Shown here piece by piece: positions 41,410 through 50,116 of a stretch of 64,000 bases of DNA. The translations under genes were made by a program, and so were the position numbers. The notes beneath the pieces are model-generated. The model was not told the DNA's origin. It was given only the letters and a program-made list of their open reading frames with translations, and did no database searches. Positions within the stretch are counted from its first letter, which is position 1. Every line of letters begins with the position of its first letter. The DNA comes from Shewanella psychromarinicola (GTDB lineage Bacteria; Pseudomonadota; Gammaproteobacteria; Enterobacterales; Shewanellaceae). The stretch is taken from assembly GCF_003855155.1 (NCBI RefSeq), contig NZ_CP034073.1, forward strand, positions 4,960,001-5,024,000, in the 5' to 3' direction.

Positions 41410-41640
41410 AGAGTCGCTTCGCTGCTAGTTCGCTACGCGGATAGAGCGCTTCGCTTCTAGGGACAGCTTCGCTGCTAAGATTTTATAGCATCTAGCCGCG
41501 CAGCGTCCTAGGCGCTTAGCTTTTTCGCTCGTTATCGCTTGTCATCGCCCGTTATCGCTTGTCATCTCTGGGATAGGATCAGCTTCGCTACTAATATTTT
41601 ATAGCATCTAGCCGCGCAGCGTCCTAGCCGCTAGATCTTT
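41410..41640. repeat. CTAG-bounded modular repeat tract, copy B
   Basis: Related to copy A at 16.65-16.87 kb. Eight CTAG tetranucleotides split about 230 nt into modules. The 39-nt block 41422-41460 and 25-nt block 41457-41481 are shared with copy A; here they share one CTAG, whereas in copy A another module is inserted between them. Within copy B, about 48 nt near 41464-41511 recur at about 41590-41637 with few changes. A CGTTATCGCTTGTCATC stretch repeats near 41530-41565. It lies between cryptochrome and alkB. Confidence 0.88.
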
Positions 41641-41658
41641 CGCTTTTAGCTATGGCCA

Positions 41659-41736
41659 TTAACGATATCTATTAACGATATCTATTAACGATATCTATTA
41701 ACGATATCTATTAACGATATCTGTTAACGATAATAG
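41659..41736. repeat. 13-bp tandem repeat overlapping the alkB stop codon
   Basis: TTAACGATATCTA is repeated: four exact units (41659-41710), one with a last-base change (41711-41723), and a degenerate sixth (41724-41736). The alkB stop codon (TAA read on the minus strand, 41724-41726) lies at the edge of the sixth unit. Confidence 0.95.
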
Positions 41737-42383
41737 TTGGGGATGATTTGTCGAAAGGTAAAGTTAATACGCGGCTCAACAACCTTAAGGCGTTTAGGCA
41801 AAGCATGTTGCCAGTGTTGCTGCATACCGGGATGCATAATAAGTAAGTCGCCCGATGCGAGCGCAAAATTAACTTTGGTCTTAGTTTGCTTATGGCGCAC
41901 AACAAAGTCTCGACAGGCCCCCAAGGTAACCGATGCAATCGCCGAACCACTGACAATCTCAGGTTCATCATCACTGTGCCATCCCATACAGTCGTGGCCA
42001 TCGGCATAGCGATTAACTAATACTGAATTAGTGTCGATTTGATGATCGTTAAGCAATTTTGCACGTAATCGGCTTAATACTTTTGGCCAAGCCAGTGCAG
42101 TGATGTGTAATTTGGAGTAATGATAATCGCAACCGGGGTCGCCAAACCAAGCCTGGGTTCGAGGAGTCAGATGTTGCTTACCATACACTTGTATAGAAAC
42201 CCGCTCTAACGGATAGTGATTAACTTCATTTATCAATAACTGTTGCTGCTTAGGCGACAAAAAGCCTTTAATCCAAGTGACAGGTGGACTGATTTGGTTT
42301 TTAGTCCTTGCCTCGACAATATCATCTTGAGTTAAGCCGTCGTGAGGATCGCCAAAATCTAACCCATGCTGAAACTTTGTCAC
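41724..42383 (-). CDS. alkB: AlkB-like 2-oxoglutarate/Fe(II) dioxygenase
   Basis: Repairs N-alkylated bases by oxidative demethylation, using Fe(II) and 2-oxoglutarate. 219 residues. Iron ligands are H136-x-D138 (MGWHSDDE) and a later His (QQHWQHALPK, about 190-193); the 2-oxoglutarate-binding pair is R205 and R211 (EPRINFTFR). The sequence is closer to the ALKBH2/3-type branch than to E. coli AlkB. It ends in the 13-bp repeat array. It begins about 30 nt after the CorA-family stop on the same strand. Confidence 0.93.
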   Translation of the reverse strand: MTKFQHGLDFGDPHDGLTQDDIVEARTKNQISPPVTWIKGFLSPKQQQLLINEVNHYPLERVSIQVYGKQHLTPRTQAWFGDPGCDYHYSKLHITALAWPKVLSRLRAKLLNDHQIDTNSVLVNRYADGHDCMGWHSDDEPEIVSGSAIASVTLGACRDFVVRHKQTKTKVNFALASGDLLIMHPGMQQHWQHALPKRLKVVEPRINFTFRQIIPNYYR

Positions 42384-42414
42384 CTCAATAGCCTCCTTTA
42401 ATCACTCACTTCGA

Positions 42415-43383
42415 TTAATACCAACGCTTTATTTTAGCTATCCACAAGCCTGATAACACAATCACTGCCATTAGGCTCAATACTGCAAAATAGCCAAAGT
42501 GCCATTTTAACTCAGGCATATTATCAAAGTTCATTCCGTAAATGCCCGCGACTAAGGTTAATGGTAGAAAAATGGCCGTGACCATGGTTAACGTCATCAT
42601 CACTCGATTGGTTTTATGGGCACTGACTGAAATATAGCCATTGATTAAGCTGTCCACTAAACCTTGATAAAGACTGGCTCGACTCGATAACCGTTCAAAC
42701 TGGTTATATAAATAACTCAGTTGTTCATAGTCCATCTTAATATGCTGATGGCTGTCATCGCGAAGCCATTGTTGCAATATCTCTTCATGGTAACTAAACG
42801 AACGTTTTGCTTTTTGTAATTTACTGCTATAAGCGATTAACTCTGCAAGTAAATCATCGGTTGAAACATCAAAAATCTCATCTTCTATTTCACTTAAACG
42901 TTCTTCTAACGCCAACATCACTGCCAGATAATCAATCACAATTTGACGCATTAGTTCAAAACACACTTGGCTCATGTCCGTGCTATCTAGGTGACCTTGC
43001 TCGCGGATCCGTTGGAAAACTTTGCTGACACTGATTGACGGTTTAAGGTGTTGTGTCACTAAAAAATGGTCATTCACATGTAGCAGTAACTGGCTACGCT
43101 CAAGCAGAAGATATTCTTCCCTGTCTTTAAGCTCGTGGGTTAACAAATACGAATGGGTGCCATATTCTTCAAACTGTGGAGGATGACGTTCACGCTGTGC
43201 TTCTTCAAAATCGAGATGATCAATACCAAAGTCAGGATGTTGCTTAAAAAACGCTTGGCTATGCTGATCCGTAATATCGACCCATATTAACTGCTGTTGC
43301 GGATCATATTGACTCATGAGAGTCTCATCACCTTCAGCTAACAACAGACCTTGCGCATTGAATAATAGTATCTGTATCGCCAT
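42415..43383 (-). CDS. CorA-family divalent metal ion transporter (ZntB-like)
   Basis: Pentameric inner-membrane metal channel. 322 residues from the ATG at 43383 (MAIQILLFNAQG); an upstream start at 43404 adds seven residues. Large cytoplasmic N-terminal domain, then two C-terminal membrane helices with the pore signature YGMNF (here LVAGIYGMNFDNMP). Whether Mg2+, Zn2+ or another ion is carried cannot be read from the sequence. Confidence 0.92.
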   Translation of the reverse strand: MAIQILLFNAQGLLLAEGDETLMSQYDPQQQLIWVDITDQHSQAFFKQHPDFGIDHLDFEEAQRERHPPQFEEYGTHSYLLTHELKDREEYLLLERSQLLLHVNDHFLVTQHLKPSISVSKVFQRIREQGHLDSTDMSQVCFELMRQIVIDYLAVMLALEERLSEIEDEIFDVSTDDLLAELIAYSSKLQKAKRSFSYHEEILQQWLRDDSHQHIKMDYEQLSYLYNQFERLSSRASLYQGLVDSLINGYISVSAHKTNRVMMTLTMVTAIFLPLTLVAGIYGMNFDNMPELKWHFGYFAVLSLMAVIVLSGLWIAKIKRWY

Positions 43384-43424
43384 GAATAGCCCTTTCAACA
43401 ACAAATTATTGCAGTATAAACCGC

Positions 43425-43751
43425 TTAACGGGTCATGTCTGACTCGCTCACCATTTCAATGTGTTGTTTGATCTGCTCGAAATGGCTATTCACCCAAGCA
43501 CTGCTGATTGGGCCCCAAGTTGAAATGCGATAATAGCCTTCATTATGACGCTGGCCTTGCTGAACAAAATCCACTTCAATACCAATATCGACAAATGCCG
43601 CTAACGCATCTTGCAATGTCCTTCGTGGCATAAGCGTCAGTTTTTGCAAGCTTAATAAGTTATGTTGTTCTTCATCTAGCAGATGCGCTAAATACAATTT
43701 TCGTAAAAATGCTTTTTGCGATTTATTGATCACGTAATTATTCGAAAACAT
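43425..43751 (-). CDS. Small winged-helix DNA-binding-like protein, function unknown
   Basis: 108 residues without signal or membrane segments. LLSLQKLTLMPRRTLQDALAAF looks like a winged-helix recognition element, followed by a beta-wing (IEVDFVQQGQRHNEGYYRIS). Similar small wHTH proteins occur in Shewanella/Vibrio; I cannot name a function. It is upstream of the CorA-family gene on the same strand with a 41-nt gap and could be in one operon with it. Confidence 0.65.
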   Translation of the reverse strand: MFSNNYVINKSQKAFLRKLYLAHLLDEEQHNLLSLQKLTLMPRRTLQDALAAFVDIGIEVDFVQQGQRHNEGYYRISTWGPISSAWVNSHFEQIKQHIEMVSESDMTR

Positions 43752-43979
43752 CCTTCACACGCCCTATTATCTCTACATTACTGGATAGAAATTACTGTAT
43801 GTCTAGCCAGTCACGCAAGCACTATTGCCAATGTGGGCAAATTGCGGCGTAATTAATCACTGATTTTGACGCTAATAGATTGATTTATCGATAACCAATA
43901 TGATTAACACTACCTAAGTTGCGACAATCTCGTTATAGTTTTTAACAATATAAATAGCCGACATGGAAAGCGAACAAAC

Positions 43980-44705
43980 ATGGATACTCCGCCGCACTCA
44001 AAGAGCCCATTAGCGCCATCGCCAATAACAGATCCGTCAACGCTAAACGATACATCTTCATTGTTGGCAGTAAAAGCAACTTCAGCAGACACTTATGACC
44101 ATGGCCCACGTTTATCCGAAGATGATTATATTCAACTTGCCGACTTGCCACTGAGCAATATTGATCCTAATTACCCTAAACTATTATTGATAATTAGCAG
44201 TGTCGTTATGATGATTATCATCACGGCCTTAACGGTGTTTCTGCTGATAATTAACCCGCTGCCATTGATAATCACGACCGGGTTTATAGCATTGACAATA
44301 TTGGTGGCTGCCCTGGTGATTAAACTCATTCACCTCAAAGCAAACAAAATTGCTTATGGCTTGTTTAAACATGAAATGGTGCTACGTGAAGGGTTATTTT
44401 GGGTGTCAACAACGGCACTGCCCTACACTCGACTGCAACATGTTAATTTGTCACAAGGCCCCGCAGAACGAAGGTTCAACTTAGTCACCTTAAAATGCTT
44501 CAGTGCAGGTAGTGGTTTAGCTGAAATTGATCTACCAGGCCTCAATGCCGATTTAGCTGAAAATTTACGCCAACATTTATTGAGCCAAGCGGCAGCAAGT
44601 CATCAACTACCTGCCACTAAATTAAACACACGCGAGCATTCAACATCAGTTGATGACCCTACACCAGCCATTGAACGATCTCAGCAGGATAGCCATAATG
44701 GATAA
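43980..44705 (+). CDS. PH-domain (bPH2) membrane protein, YdbS-like
   Basis: 241 residues. After a variable N-terminus there are two adjacent hydrophobic segments (IISSVVMMIIITALTVFLLI, LPLIITTGFIALTILVAALV) and a bacterial PH domain (HEMVLREGLFWVSTTALPYTRLQHVNLSQGPAERRFNL). E. coli YdbS/YdbT form such a pair of unknown role in the envelope. The stop overlaps the next gene (ATGGATAA), so the two are translationally coupled. Confidence 0.85.
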   Translation: MDTPPHSKSPLAPSPITDPSTLNDTSSLLAVKATSADTYDHGPRLSEDDYIQLADLPLSNIDPNYPKLLLIISSVVMMIIITALTVFLLIINPLPLIITTGFIALTILVAALVIKLIHLKANKIAYGLFKHEMVLREGLFWVSTTALPYTRLQHVNLSQGPAERRFNLVTLKCFSAGSGLAEIDLPGLNADLAENLRQHLLSQAAASHQLPATKLNTREHSTSVDDPTPAIERSQQDSHNG

Positions 44706-46314
44706 GTCATCAGCATCACAGGGTGATGATCCACATCTTGACTCAAAAGATATTGTTACCAATAAATCGATCAATTCAGAGCAAACCAATACCGATGATT
44801 TACAGCAGTGGCAAGCACTTTCAGCTTGGTCCGTCGTCAGTAATATTTTCAGTACCTTGAAAAACATCCTCAGCAATGGTTTTGCTATCGTACCCATTGT
44901 TTATACTGGATGGCGGCAAGGCTTTGATATGCAATGGGGCATACTGGCTTCTAGCCTACTATTACTGCTAGTGACACTTTCTGCGATAATAGAATGGCGA
45001 AAATTTCGTTTTCGTCTTAATAACCATCAACTTGAAGTGAAACGCGGCTTATTGTTTACCAAAAAAGATGAAATACCGCTGAGTCGCATTCAAAATATTC
45101 GTTATGAACAACCGTTTTATTTTAAGCCATTGTCGCTCGGTACCCTCGTGATTGAAACCGCTGGGTCTAAAAGTGACGAAGCTCATTTAGCCGCATTAGA
45201 TACACAACAAGCGCAAACCTTAAAACGTTTACTGCTAAATTTAAGTCACACTGATGCTACTGCACCGACACACGAGCATCCGCATACTGACAATCAACAT
45301 GGCATCGAGAATACACAGCCGATTGTGCGTAAAAGTTTATGGGATTTAATCTTATTTGGTTTTTATCAAAATAATTTTATTTGGTTTGCCGTAATTGCGG
45401 GCCCCATCGCTGGTCAAGTTGATTTGGATAAAATATTCGACTCCCCACTCGCGCAGCAATTTTGGTTATGGGTCCAACAGCAAACGCATCAAAATATTGG
45501 CTTGCAGACCATCATGGCAATCGTGGGGTTGTTTGCGCTATACAGTTTGTTTGCGTTAATTTCAATTGTCGCGGCAATGTTAAAATATCACCCATATCAG
45601 CTCGATAAACATGATGACACTTTACAACGAAGTGGCGGTGTCATTTCACACCAGCAAGATGCGTTGGCCATAAAACGTATTCAATTAGTCCATCTTCAAC
45701 AACCCGTTATTGCACGCTTATTTAAACGCTGGACCTTATACTTTAAGCAAGTCAAAGGACATGAAGTTGGACATAAAACCAAACAACACATGTTAGTTCC
45801 AAGTGTTAAATCCACTGAAATCGAATTACTCTTGGCCAAAATCCCTCAACTCAGTGGCGGTGCCAGCGCATTACCTAGCAGTTACTCGTCTATTGATATT
45901 AATTGGCTGACCAAGAGAATTGCCTTGCCACTGATCCTGGCCAGTATACTCACCATCATGGGTTATTATGGCCATCAAAGCCCTGGTTTTTTTGAGTTCA
46001 CTTGGTTCATCACCTTCATGGTGATATTAGCGATTTACATACGATACAAGCAATGGGGATATGTTGTGGCAGATAAAGTCATTTGGCAACATAGCGGCTT
46101 TTTCGGTCAACAATGGCAGCGGGTCGCATTTGAAAAAGTTCAACACGTTAACATCATCCAAACTCAAGGCCAAAAACAAGCTCAGTTAGCCTATGTAGAA
46201 GTCGGATTAGCCAGTGGCAGTGTGGTGTTCCCCTATATTCCCACTCATGTGGCAGAGCTAATTATTACTCGGTCACTCAATGCTACTAGTCACGATAACC
46301 GTAATTGGATTTAG
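44698..46314 (+). CDS. Multi-PH-domain (bPH2) membrane protein, YdbT-like
   Basis: 538 residues from the ATG at 44698, which overlaps the upstream stop; a start 48 nt earlier is less likely. Paired membrane segments alternate with three bPH2 domains, seen as QLEVKRGLLFTKKDEIPLSRI, TLQRSGGVISHQQDALAIKRI and VIWQHSGFFGQQWQRVAFEKV. Partner of the preceding gene. Function unknown beyond the family link. Confidence 0.85.
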   Translation: MDKSSASQGDDPHLDSKDIVTNKSINSEQTNTDDLQQWQALSAWSVVSNIFSTLKNILSNGFAIVPIVYTGWRQGFDMQWGILASSLLLLLVTLSAIIEWRKFRFRLNNHQLEVKRGLLFTKKDEIPLSRIQNIRYEQPFYFKPLSLGTLVIETAGSKSDEAHLAALDTQQAQTLKRLLLNLSHTDATAPTHEHPHTDNQHGIENTQPIVRKSLWDLILFGFYQNNFIWFAVIAGPIAGQVDLDKIFDSPLAQQFWLWVQQQTHQNIGLQTIMAIVGLFALYSLFALISIVAAMLKYHPYQLDKHDDTLQRSGGVISHQQDALAIKRIQLVHLQQPVIARLFKRWTLYFKQVKGHEVGHKTKQHMLVPSVKSTEIELLLAKIPQLSGGASALPSSYSSIDINWLTKRIALPLILASILTIMGYYGHQSPGFFEFTWFITFMVILAIYIRYKQWGYVVADKVIWQHSGFFGQQWQRVAFEKVQHVNIIQTQGQKQAQLAYVEVGLASGSVVFPYIPTHVAELIITRSLNATSHDNRNWI

Positions 46315-46318
46315 CCTA

Positions 46319-46879
46319 ATGAATGAAATAAAAACGACACGGGTCACCGTCAATGATGTTATTGATTTTTGGTTTGTTAAAATTTCACCTAAACAATGGT
46401 GGATAAAAGATACCGAGCTTGATTTACAGATAACAAAGACTTTTGGCACCGCTTTAAACGCTGCCATAATGGGAGAGTTACAACACTGGCGTAAAGACAC
46501 TCAAGGGCGATTAGCCGAAATTATCGTACTAGATCAATTTTCGCGAAATATTCATCGCGATACGCCAGCCGCATTTGCCGCTGACAATATCGCGTTAGTG
46601 CTGGCGCAAGAAGCCGTTGCATTAGGTTGTTTAGCAGAGTTACCGACTCACCAAGCTGGATTTTTAATCATGCCCTATATGCATAGCGAATCAATGATTA
46701 TCCACCAGCAAGCATTGCCATTATTTGAGCAATATGCGCCGAATAATCTACACAGCCAACGACAACATCAAGCCATTATAGCTCAATTTAATCGTTATCC
46801 TCACCGAAACGCGATCTTAGGGCGCGACTCAACGGCTGCCGAAATCATCTTTTTAACTCAACCCGATTCCAGCTTTTAA
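46319..46879 (+). CDS. DUF924 family protein
   Basis: 186 residues from the ATG at 46319 (MNEIKTTRVTVNDVIDFWF); an upstream frame extension overlaps the previous gene and is less likely. Helical tetratricopeptide-like fold with the family signatures LAEIIVLDQFSRNIHRDTPAAFAAD, LPTHQAGFLIMPYMHSE and NRYPHRNAILGR. Biochemical role unknown. It starts 4 nt after the PH-domain gene, so the three may form an operon. Convergent with the stress-protein gene. Confidence 0.88.
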   Translation: MNEIKTTRVTVNDVIDFWFVKISPKQWWIKDTELDLQITKTFGTALNAAIMGELQHWRKDTQGRLAEIIVLDQFSRNIHRDTPAAFAADNIALVLAQEAVALGCLAELPTHQAGFLIMPYMHSESMIIHQQALPLFEQYAPNNLHSQRQHQAIIAQFNRYPHRNAILGRDSTAAEIIFLTQPDSSF

Positions 46880-46916
46880 CCAAGCTATACTCCAACGCCA
46901 GCTTCTATAGCCGATG

Positions 46917-47348
46917 CTATTTGACCACTAGAACAGGGCATGTGGCTTTATTTGCAATAGTTTCGGCGACATTATCATTCAAAAAATGAGACAGTCCGCT
47001 TCTACCATGGCTGGCAATAACCACCATACCAATATCACCGCTATTGGCCTCGGCCAAAATTTCGGCAATAGCATCACCACGTCGAATCACCGTTTCAATC
47101 TTTAAGTCGGTATTAAGTTGACCCAATAAATCATGCATTTTCTTGGCCGCAGCAGCTTCCATCGTTTTCGCCAACTCTTCAGGGGTAACGGCAAGGATCA
47201 TATAATTCTCATCACCGAAAGGCTGATCAACTACGTGCACGATACGAATGCCAACTTTATATAAGTTAGCCATTTCAATTGCGTAACTTAAAGCATGTGA
47301 CGACGTGTCAGAAAAATCGGTAGGCCATAAAATATTACGTGTTCGCAT
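46917..47348 (-). CDS. Universal stress protein, UspA family
   Basis: 143 residues, one Usp domain. N-terminus ILWPTDFSDTSSHALSYAIEMA and the C-terminal nucleotide-loop region VVIASHGRSGLSHFLNDNVAETI, ending CPVLVVK. The ATP-binding consensus G-x2-G-x9-G-S/T is only partly kept: GRSG is present, but the final Gly-Ser/Thr is replaced by ND/DN. So ATP binding is uncertain. Monocistronic on the minus strand. Confidence 0.9.
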   Translation of the reverse strand: MRTRNILWPTDFSDTSSHALSYAIEMANLYKVGIRIVHVVDQPFGDENYMILAVTPEELAKTMEAAAAKKMHDLLGQLNTDLKIETVIRRGDAIAEILAEANSGDIGMVVIASHGRSGLSHFLNDNVAETIANKATCPVLVVK

Positions 47349-47594
47349 ATTATCCTCCTTCGCAGTGTAAAATGTGTCTTTGTAGTGACATTTTATGCCT
47401 CACAGAAACACACCCAGTTCCATCTCAACAATATAACTAATCTAAACTCTGGATAATAAATCCGTTGTTAACGATTTATTCCATCTCCTACCCCGAGTTA
47501 AGTTTTAGTATAGTCAGTATTAAAGACCTCATTAGTGATTAATATCAAATTAAACCCGAAAACTTGCTTTAGATCAAAAACGAACATAACATAA
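47349..47594. other. Upstream region shared by usp and the aldehyde dehydrogenase gene
   Basis: Divergent intergenic region, AT-rich. Apart from the operator just to the right I identify no firm site. Confidence 0.5.
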
Positions 47595-47614
47595 AACCGA
47601 CTAATCAGTCGGTT
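47595..47614. promoter_or_regulatory. TetR-type operator upstream of the aldehyde dehydrogenase gene
   Basis: Perfect inverted repeat with arms AACCGACT and AGTCGGTT around AATC, ending 62 nt before the ATG. The size and symmetry are typical of TetR-family operators, and a TetR-family gene lies downstream on the same strand beyond the IS element. The pairing is inferred. Confidence 0.7.
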
Positions 47615-47676
47615 TGCTGAATGGGTTAATCACACTTCATCAAACCAACATCGTTATTTTTTGCTGGAGATCAAAT

Positions 47677-49098
47677 ATGAATATGGCCGTTGATAACATT
47701 CAAACACAATTACAACAATTACTCACAGATCAACGCGCGCGTTTTCAAGCTAATCCAGCGCCTCATTATCAATCACGGGTAGATAAGTTAACCCAATTAA
47801 AACAAGCTTTGCTTGATAATCAACAATCTATCATCGACGCATTAATTAACGATTATGGCCATCGCTCTGCAAATGACACCATAATTTCGGATATTATGCC
47901 TTGTGTAAACAACATCAATTACACCATCAAACACCTTAAGTCGTGGATGAAACCCAGTCGTCGTCATGCAGGTTTATTACTATCGCCCTCTAAAGTGTCG
48001 GTGCAATATCAGCCCTTGGGCGTGATCGGTATTATTGTGCCGTGGAACTTCCCGGTGATGTTATCAATGGGCCCATTGATCACGGCCATTGCTGCAGGCA
48101 ACGGGGCCATGCTAAAAATGTCCGAATTCACCCCAGCAACCAATGCGGTATTGCGCAAGATGTTGGCAACGATTTTTGCCCCAACTGAAGTCGAGTTAGT
48201 TGAAGGTGAAGCTGATGTGGCCGCAGCATTTTCAGCATTACCGTTTGACCATATTCTGTTTACGGGTTCTTCCGTTGTCGGCCGCCATGTTATGCGTGCC
48301 GCAGCCAATAACCTGACGCCGGTAACATTAGAATTAGGCGGTAAGTCCCCAGCGATCATTGCCGCTGATATGCCAATAGACACAGCGGTAGAACGGCTTA
48401 TTTTTGGAAAATGTTTAAATGCAGGTCAAATTTGTGTCGCCCCTGACTATGTATTGTGCCCAGCGGAAAAAGTCGAGGCGTTTATTGCCGCTTATCAACG
48501 TCGATTTAATAAAATGTACCCTAACTTCGACACAAACCAAGACTATGGCAATATCATTAATGATCGTCAACACCAACGCTTACTCGCAGTATTAGAAGAT
48601 GCCAAAGCCAAAGGTGCAACCGTCACCTCCGCAATTGATGGCCCAATATCAACAACGCAACGAAAAATAGCCACTCAGCTAGTCACACATACCACAGACG
48701 ACATGCTCATTATGCAGGATGAAATATTTGGACCATTGTTACCGATTATTAGCTATCAGTCGGTTGATGAAGCGATAGGTTATATCAACCATCATGATCG
48801 CCCCTTAGCCCTATACATCATGAGCTTTGACGATAAAACGCAGCAAGACATTCTGCAGCAGACTCATTCGGGCGGAGTGTGCATTAATGACACGGTATTT
48901 CATGTTGCCGCTGATGACGCACCCTTTGGCGGTATTGGTCCATCGGGCATGGGACACTATCACGGCAAAGAAGGCTTTCTAACCTTTAGCCATGCTAAAA
49001 CAATCCTCAACAGTGGTAAAATTAATACCGGCATATTTGTTCATCCACCTTATGGCGGCGTGATCCAACGATTATTGATGAAATTTTTCTTACGCTAA
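47677..49098 (+). CDS. Aldehyde dehydrogenase (coniferyl-aldehyde-dehydrogenase-like)
   Basis: NAD(P)-dependent oxidation of an aldehyde. 473 residues from the ATG at 47677 with GGAG upstream; an earlier in-frame ATG at 47614 overlaps the operator and is rejected. VIGIIVPWNFPV, FTGSSVVGRHVM (cofactor), the catalytic Glu in TLELGGKSPAII and the catalytic Cys in NAGQICVAPDYVL are all intact. The C-terminal hydrophobic end resembles CalB-type/membrane-associated class 3 enzymes. Aldehyde substrate unknown. Regulated probably by the TetR gene at 50.2 kb. Confidence 0.92.
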   Translation: MNMAVDNIQTQLQQLLTDQRARFQANPAPHYQSRVDKLTQLKQALLDNQQSIIDALINDYGHRSANDTIISDIMPCVNNINYTIKHLKSWMKPSRRHAGLLLSPSKVSVQYQPLGVIGIIVPWNFPVMLSMGPLITAIAAGNGAMLKMSEFTPATNAVLRKMLATIFAPTEVELVEGEADVAAAFSALPFDHILFTGSSVVGRHVMRAAANNLTPVTLELGGKSPAIIAADMPIDTAVERLIFGKCLNAGQICVAPDYVLCPAEKVEAFIAAYQRRFNKMYPNFDTNQDYGNIINDRQHQRLLAVLEDAKAKGATVTSAIDGPISTTQRKIATQLVTHTTDDMLIMQDEIFGPLLPIISYQSVDEAIGYINHHDRPLALYIMSFDDKTQQDILQQTHSGGVCINDTVFHVAADDAPFGGIGPSGMGHYHGKEGFLTFSHAKTILNSGKINTGIFVHPPYGGVIQRLLMKFFLR

Positions 49099-49126
49099 CA
49101 CCTCAAAATATCACTACGGCAAGTAT

Positions 49127-49134
49127 TACTTTAA
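49127..49134. repeat. Left 8-bp target-site duplication
   Basis: TACTTTAA, duplicated at 50109-50116 on the other side of the IS element. Confidence 0.93.
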
Positions 49135-50108
49135 CATGCCTATGCAGTTGGCTCAGTAAGAATGTATTGGCGTGTGAATTATTGCCAAATTTAACAATCT
49201 GTTAGGTATTTCTCTTTCCATTTGTCTACGATTGAACCGATAACAGAACTCGCTCAGGTATTCTTGTAGGTACTTTCCTGAAACACCATGAAATGTCCCA
49301 AGTAAAAATGCCTTTAAGTTACCAATGGCAATATGAACCCAAGGCAGCCATTCATCAACAAGCTCACTGGGGGTAACCCTCGCTTCATGTTGTTGAGTCT
49401 TATCTATAATGTTCAACGCAGGTAAGCCGTCTGTATGCACTTTTTGCTGTCTCGTTAAGTGTTTGGCAACGAACTTTTCAACACTATCATGGCAAACGCT
49501 ATTCACAGCCTGCATAGCAATAAATCCAGCTCTTTTTCCTTTGCTTTCAACGGCAACTAAAACAGGTGTTTTACCTTCTGCTCCACGTCCACGCTTGCCC
49601 TTCCTTCTGCCACCCACTAACGCATCATCAATTTCAATAACGCCTGACAGTCTATATAAGCTGTCTCTATGGCCCATAGCCGTTCTCAGCTTACTTAATA
49701 TCAAACGTGCCGTTCGCCAATTAACTTCAATGTGCTTGCTCAATCTTAATGCTGAAATACTGCCTTTATCTGAGCCTAAAAAGTAGATTGCCCAAAACCA
49801 CTTAGTGATAGGAATACGGCTACCGTGGAATAATGTGTCTGCTGTGACCGATGTTTGTTTATGACATTGACTGCATTCATATACATTGCGGGTTGTAAGC
49901 TCATAGGCATGCTCACAAGAGCATCTAGGGCAAACAAAACCATTAGGCCATCTCATTTTCTTAATGTGATTTAAGCAATCAATTTCAGCGCTGAATTGAC
50001 GTTGCCATTCAAAAAAACTCGTTTCAGGCATTTTCATAGCAAATCTCACTTCTAGTCTTGATTTATACTATAAGAATAGGCCAAAACTGACTCAGATGCA
50101 TAGGCATG
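49135..50108 (-). mobile_element. IS1595-family insertion sequence, 974 bp, complete
   Basis: The ends are imperfect terminal inverted repeats: both begin CATGCCTATGCA when read inward, and similarity continues for about 10 more nt. An 8-bp direct duplication flanks it, matching the IS1595 family. It contains one intact transposase gene on the minus strand. The near-perfect duplication and open transposase suggest a recent insertion. It separates the aldehyde dehydrogenase gene from its probable TetR regulator. Confidence 0.92.
49153..50049 (-). CDS. IS1595-family (ISXO2-like) transposase
   Basis: 298 residues, intact. N-terminal zinc ribbon with two CxxC pairs (VCPRCS and ECSQCHK), then a DDE-type core with EIDDALVGGRRKGKRG, KVHTDGLPALN and the C-terminal YLQEYLSEFCYRFNRR typical of ISXO2-type transposases. 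The first ATG is at 50049; a second ATG four codons in (MKMPETSFFEW) is equally possible. Mobilises the surrounding 974-bp element. Confidence 0.93.
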   Translation of the reverse strand: MRFAMKMPETSFFEWQRQFSAEIDCLNHIKKMRWPNGFVCPRCSCEHAYELTTRNVYECSQCHKQTSVTADTLFHGSRIPITKWFWAIYFLGSDKGSISALRLSKHIEVNWRTARLILSKLRTAMGHRDSLYRLSGVIEIDDALVGGRRKGKRGRGAEGKTPVLVAVESKGKRAGFIAMQAVNSVCHDSVEKFVAKHLTRQQKVHTDGLPALNIIDKTQQHEARVTPSELVDEWLPWVHIAIGNLKAFLLGTFHGVSGKYLQEYLSEFCYRFNRRQMEREIPNRLLNLAIIHTPIHSY

Positions 50109-50116
50109 TACTTTAA
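50109..50116. repeat. Right 8-bp target-site duplication
   Basis: TACTTTAA, matching 49127-49134. Confidence 0.93.

Noticed and set aside
41410..41640. CRISPR array
   Set aside because: The repeats are of different lengths, partly overlapping and not evenly spaced, and no cas gene is nearby.
41659..41736. CRISPR or iteron origin
   Set aside because: Units are contiguous without spacers, and no replication gene is nearby; a minisatellite explains it.
41711..42007. Separate 98-codon frame on the minus strand
   Set aside because: It is an alternative frame inside alkB, whose active-site motifs are intact.
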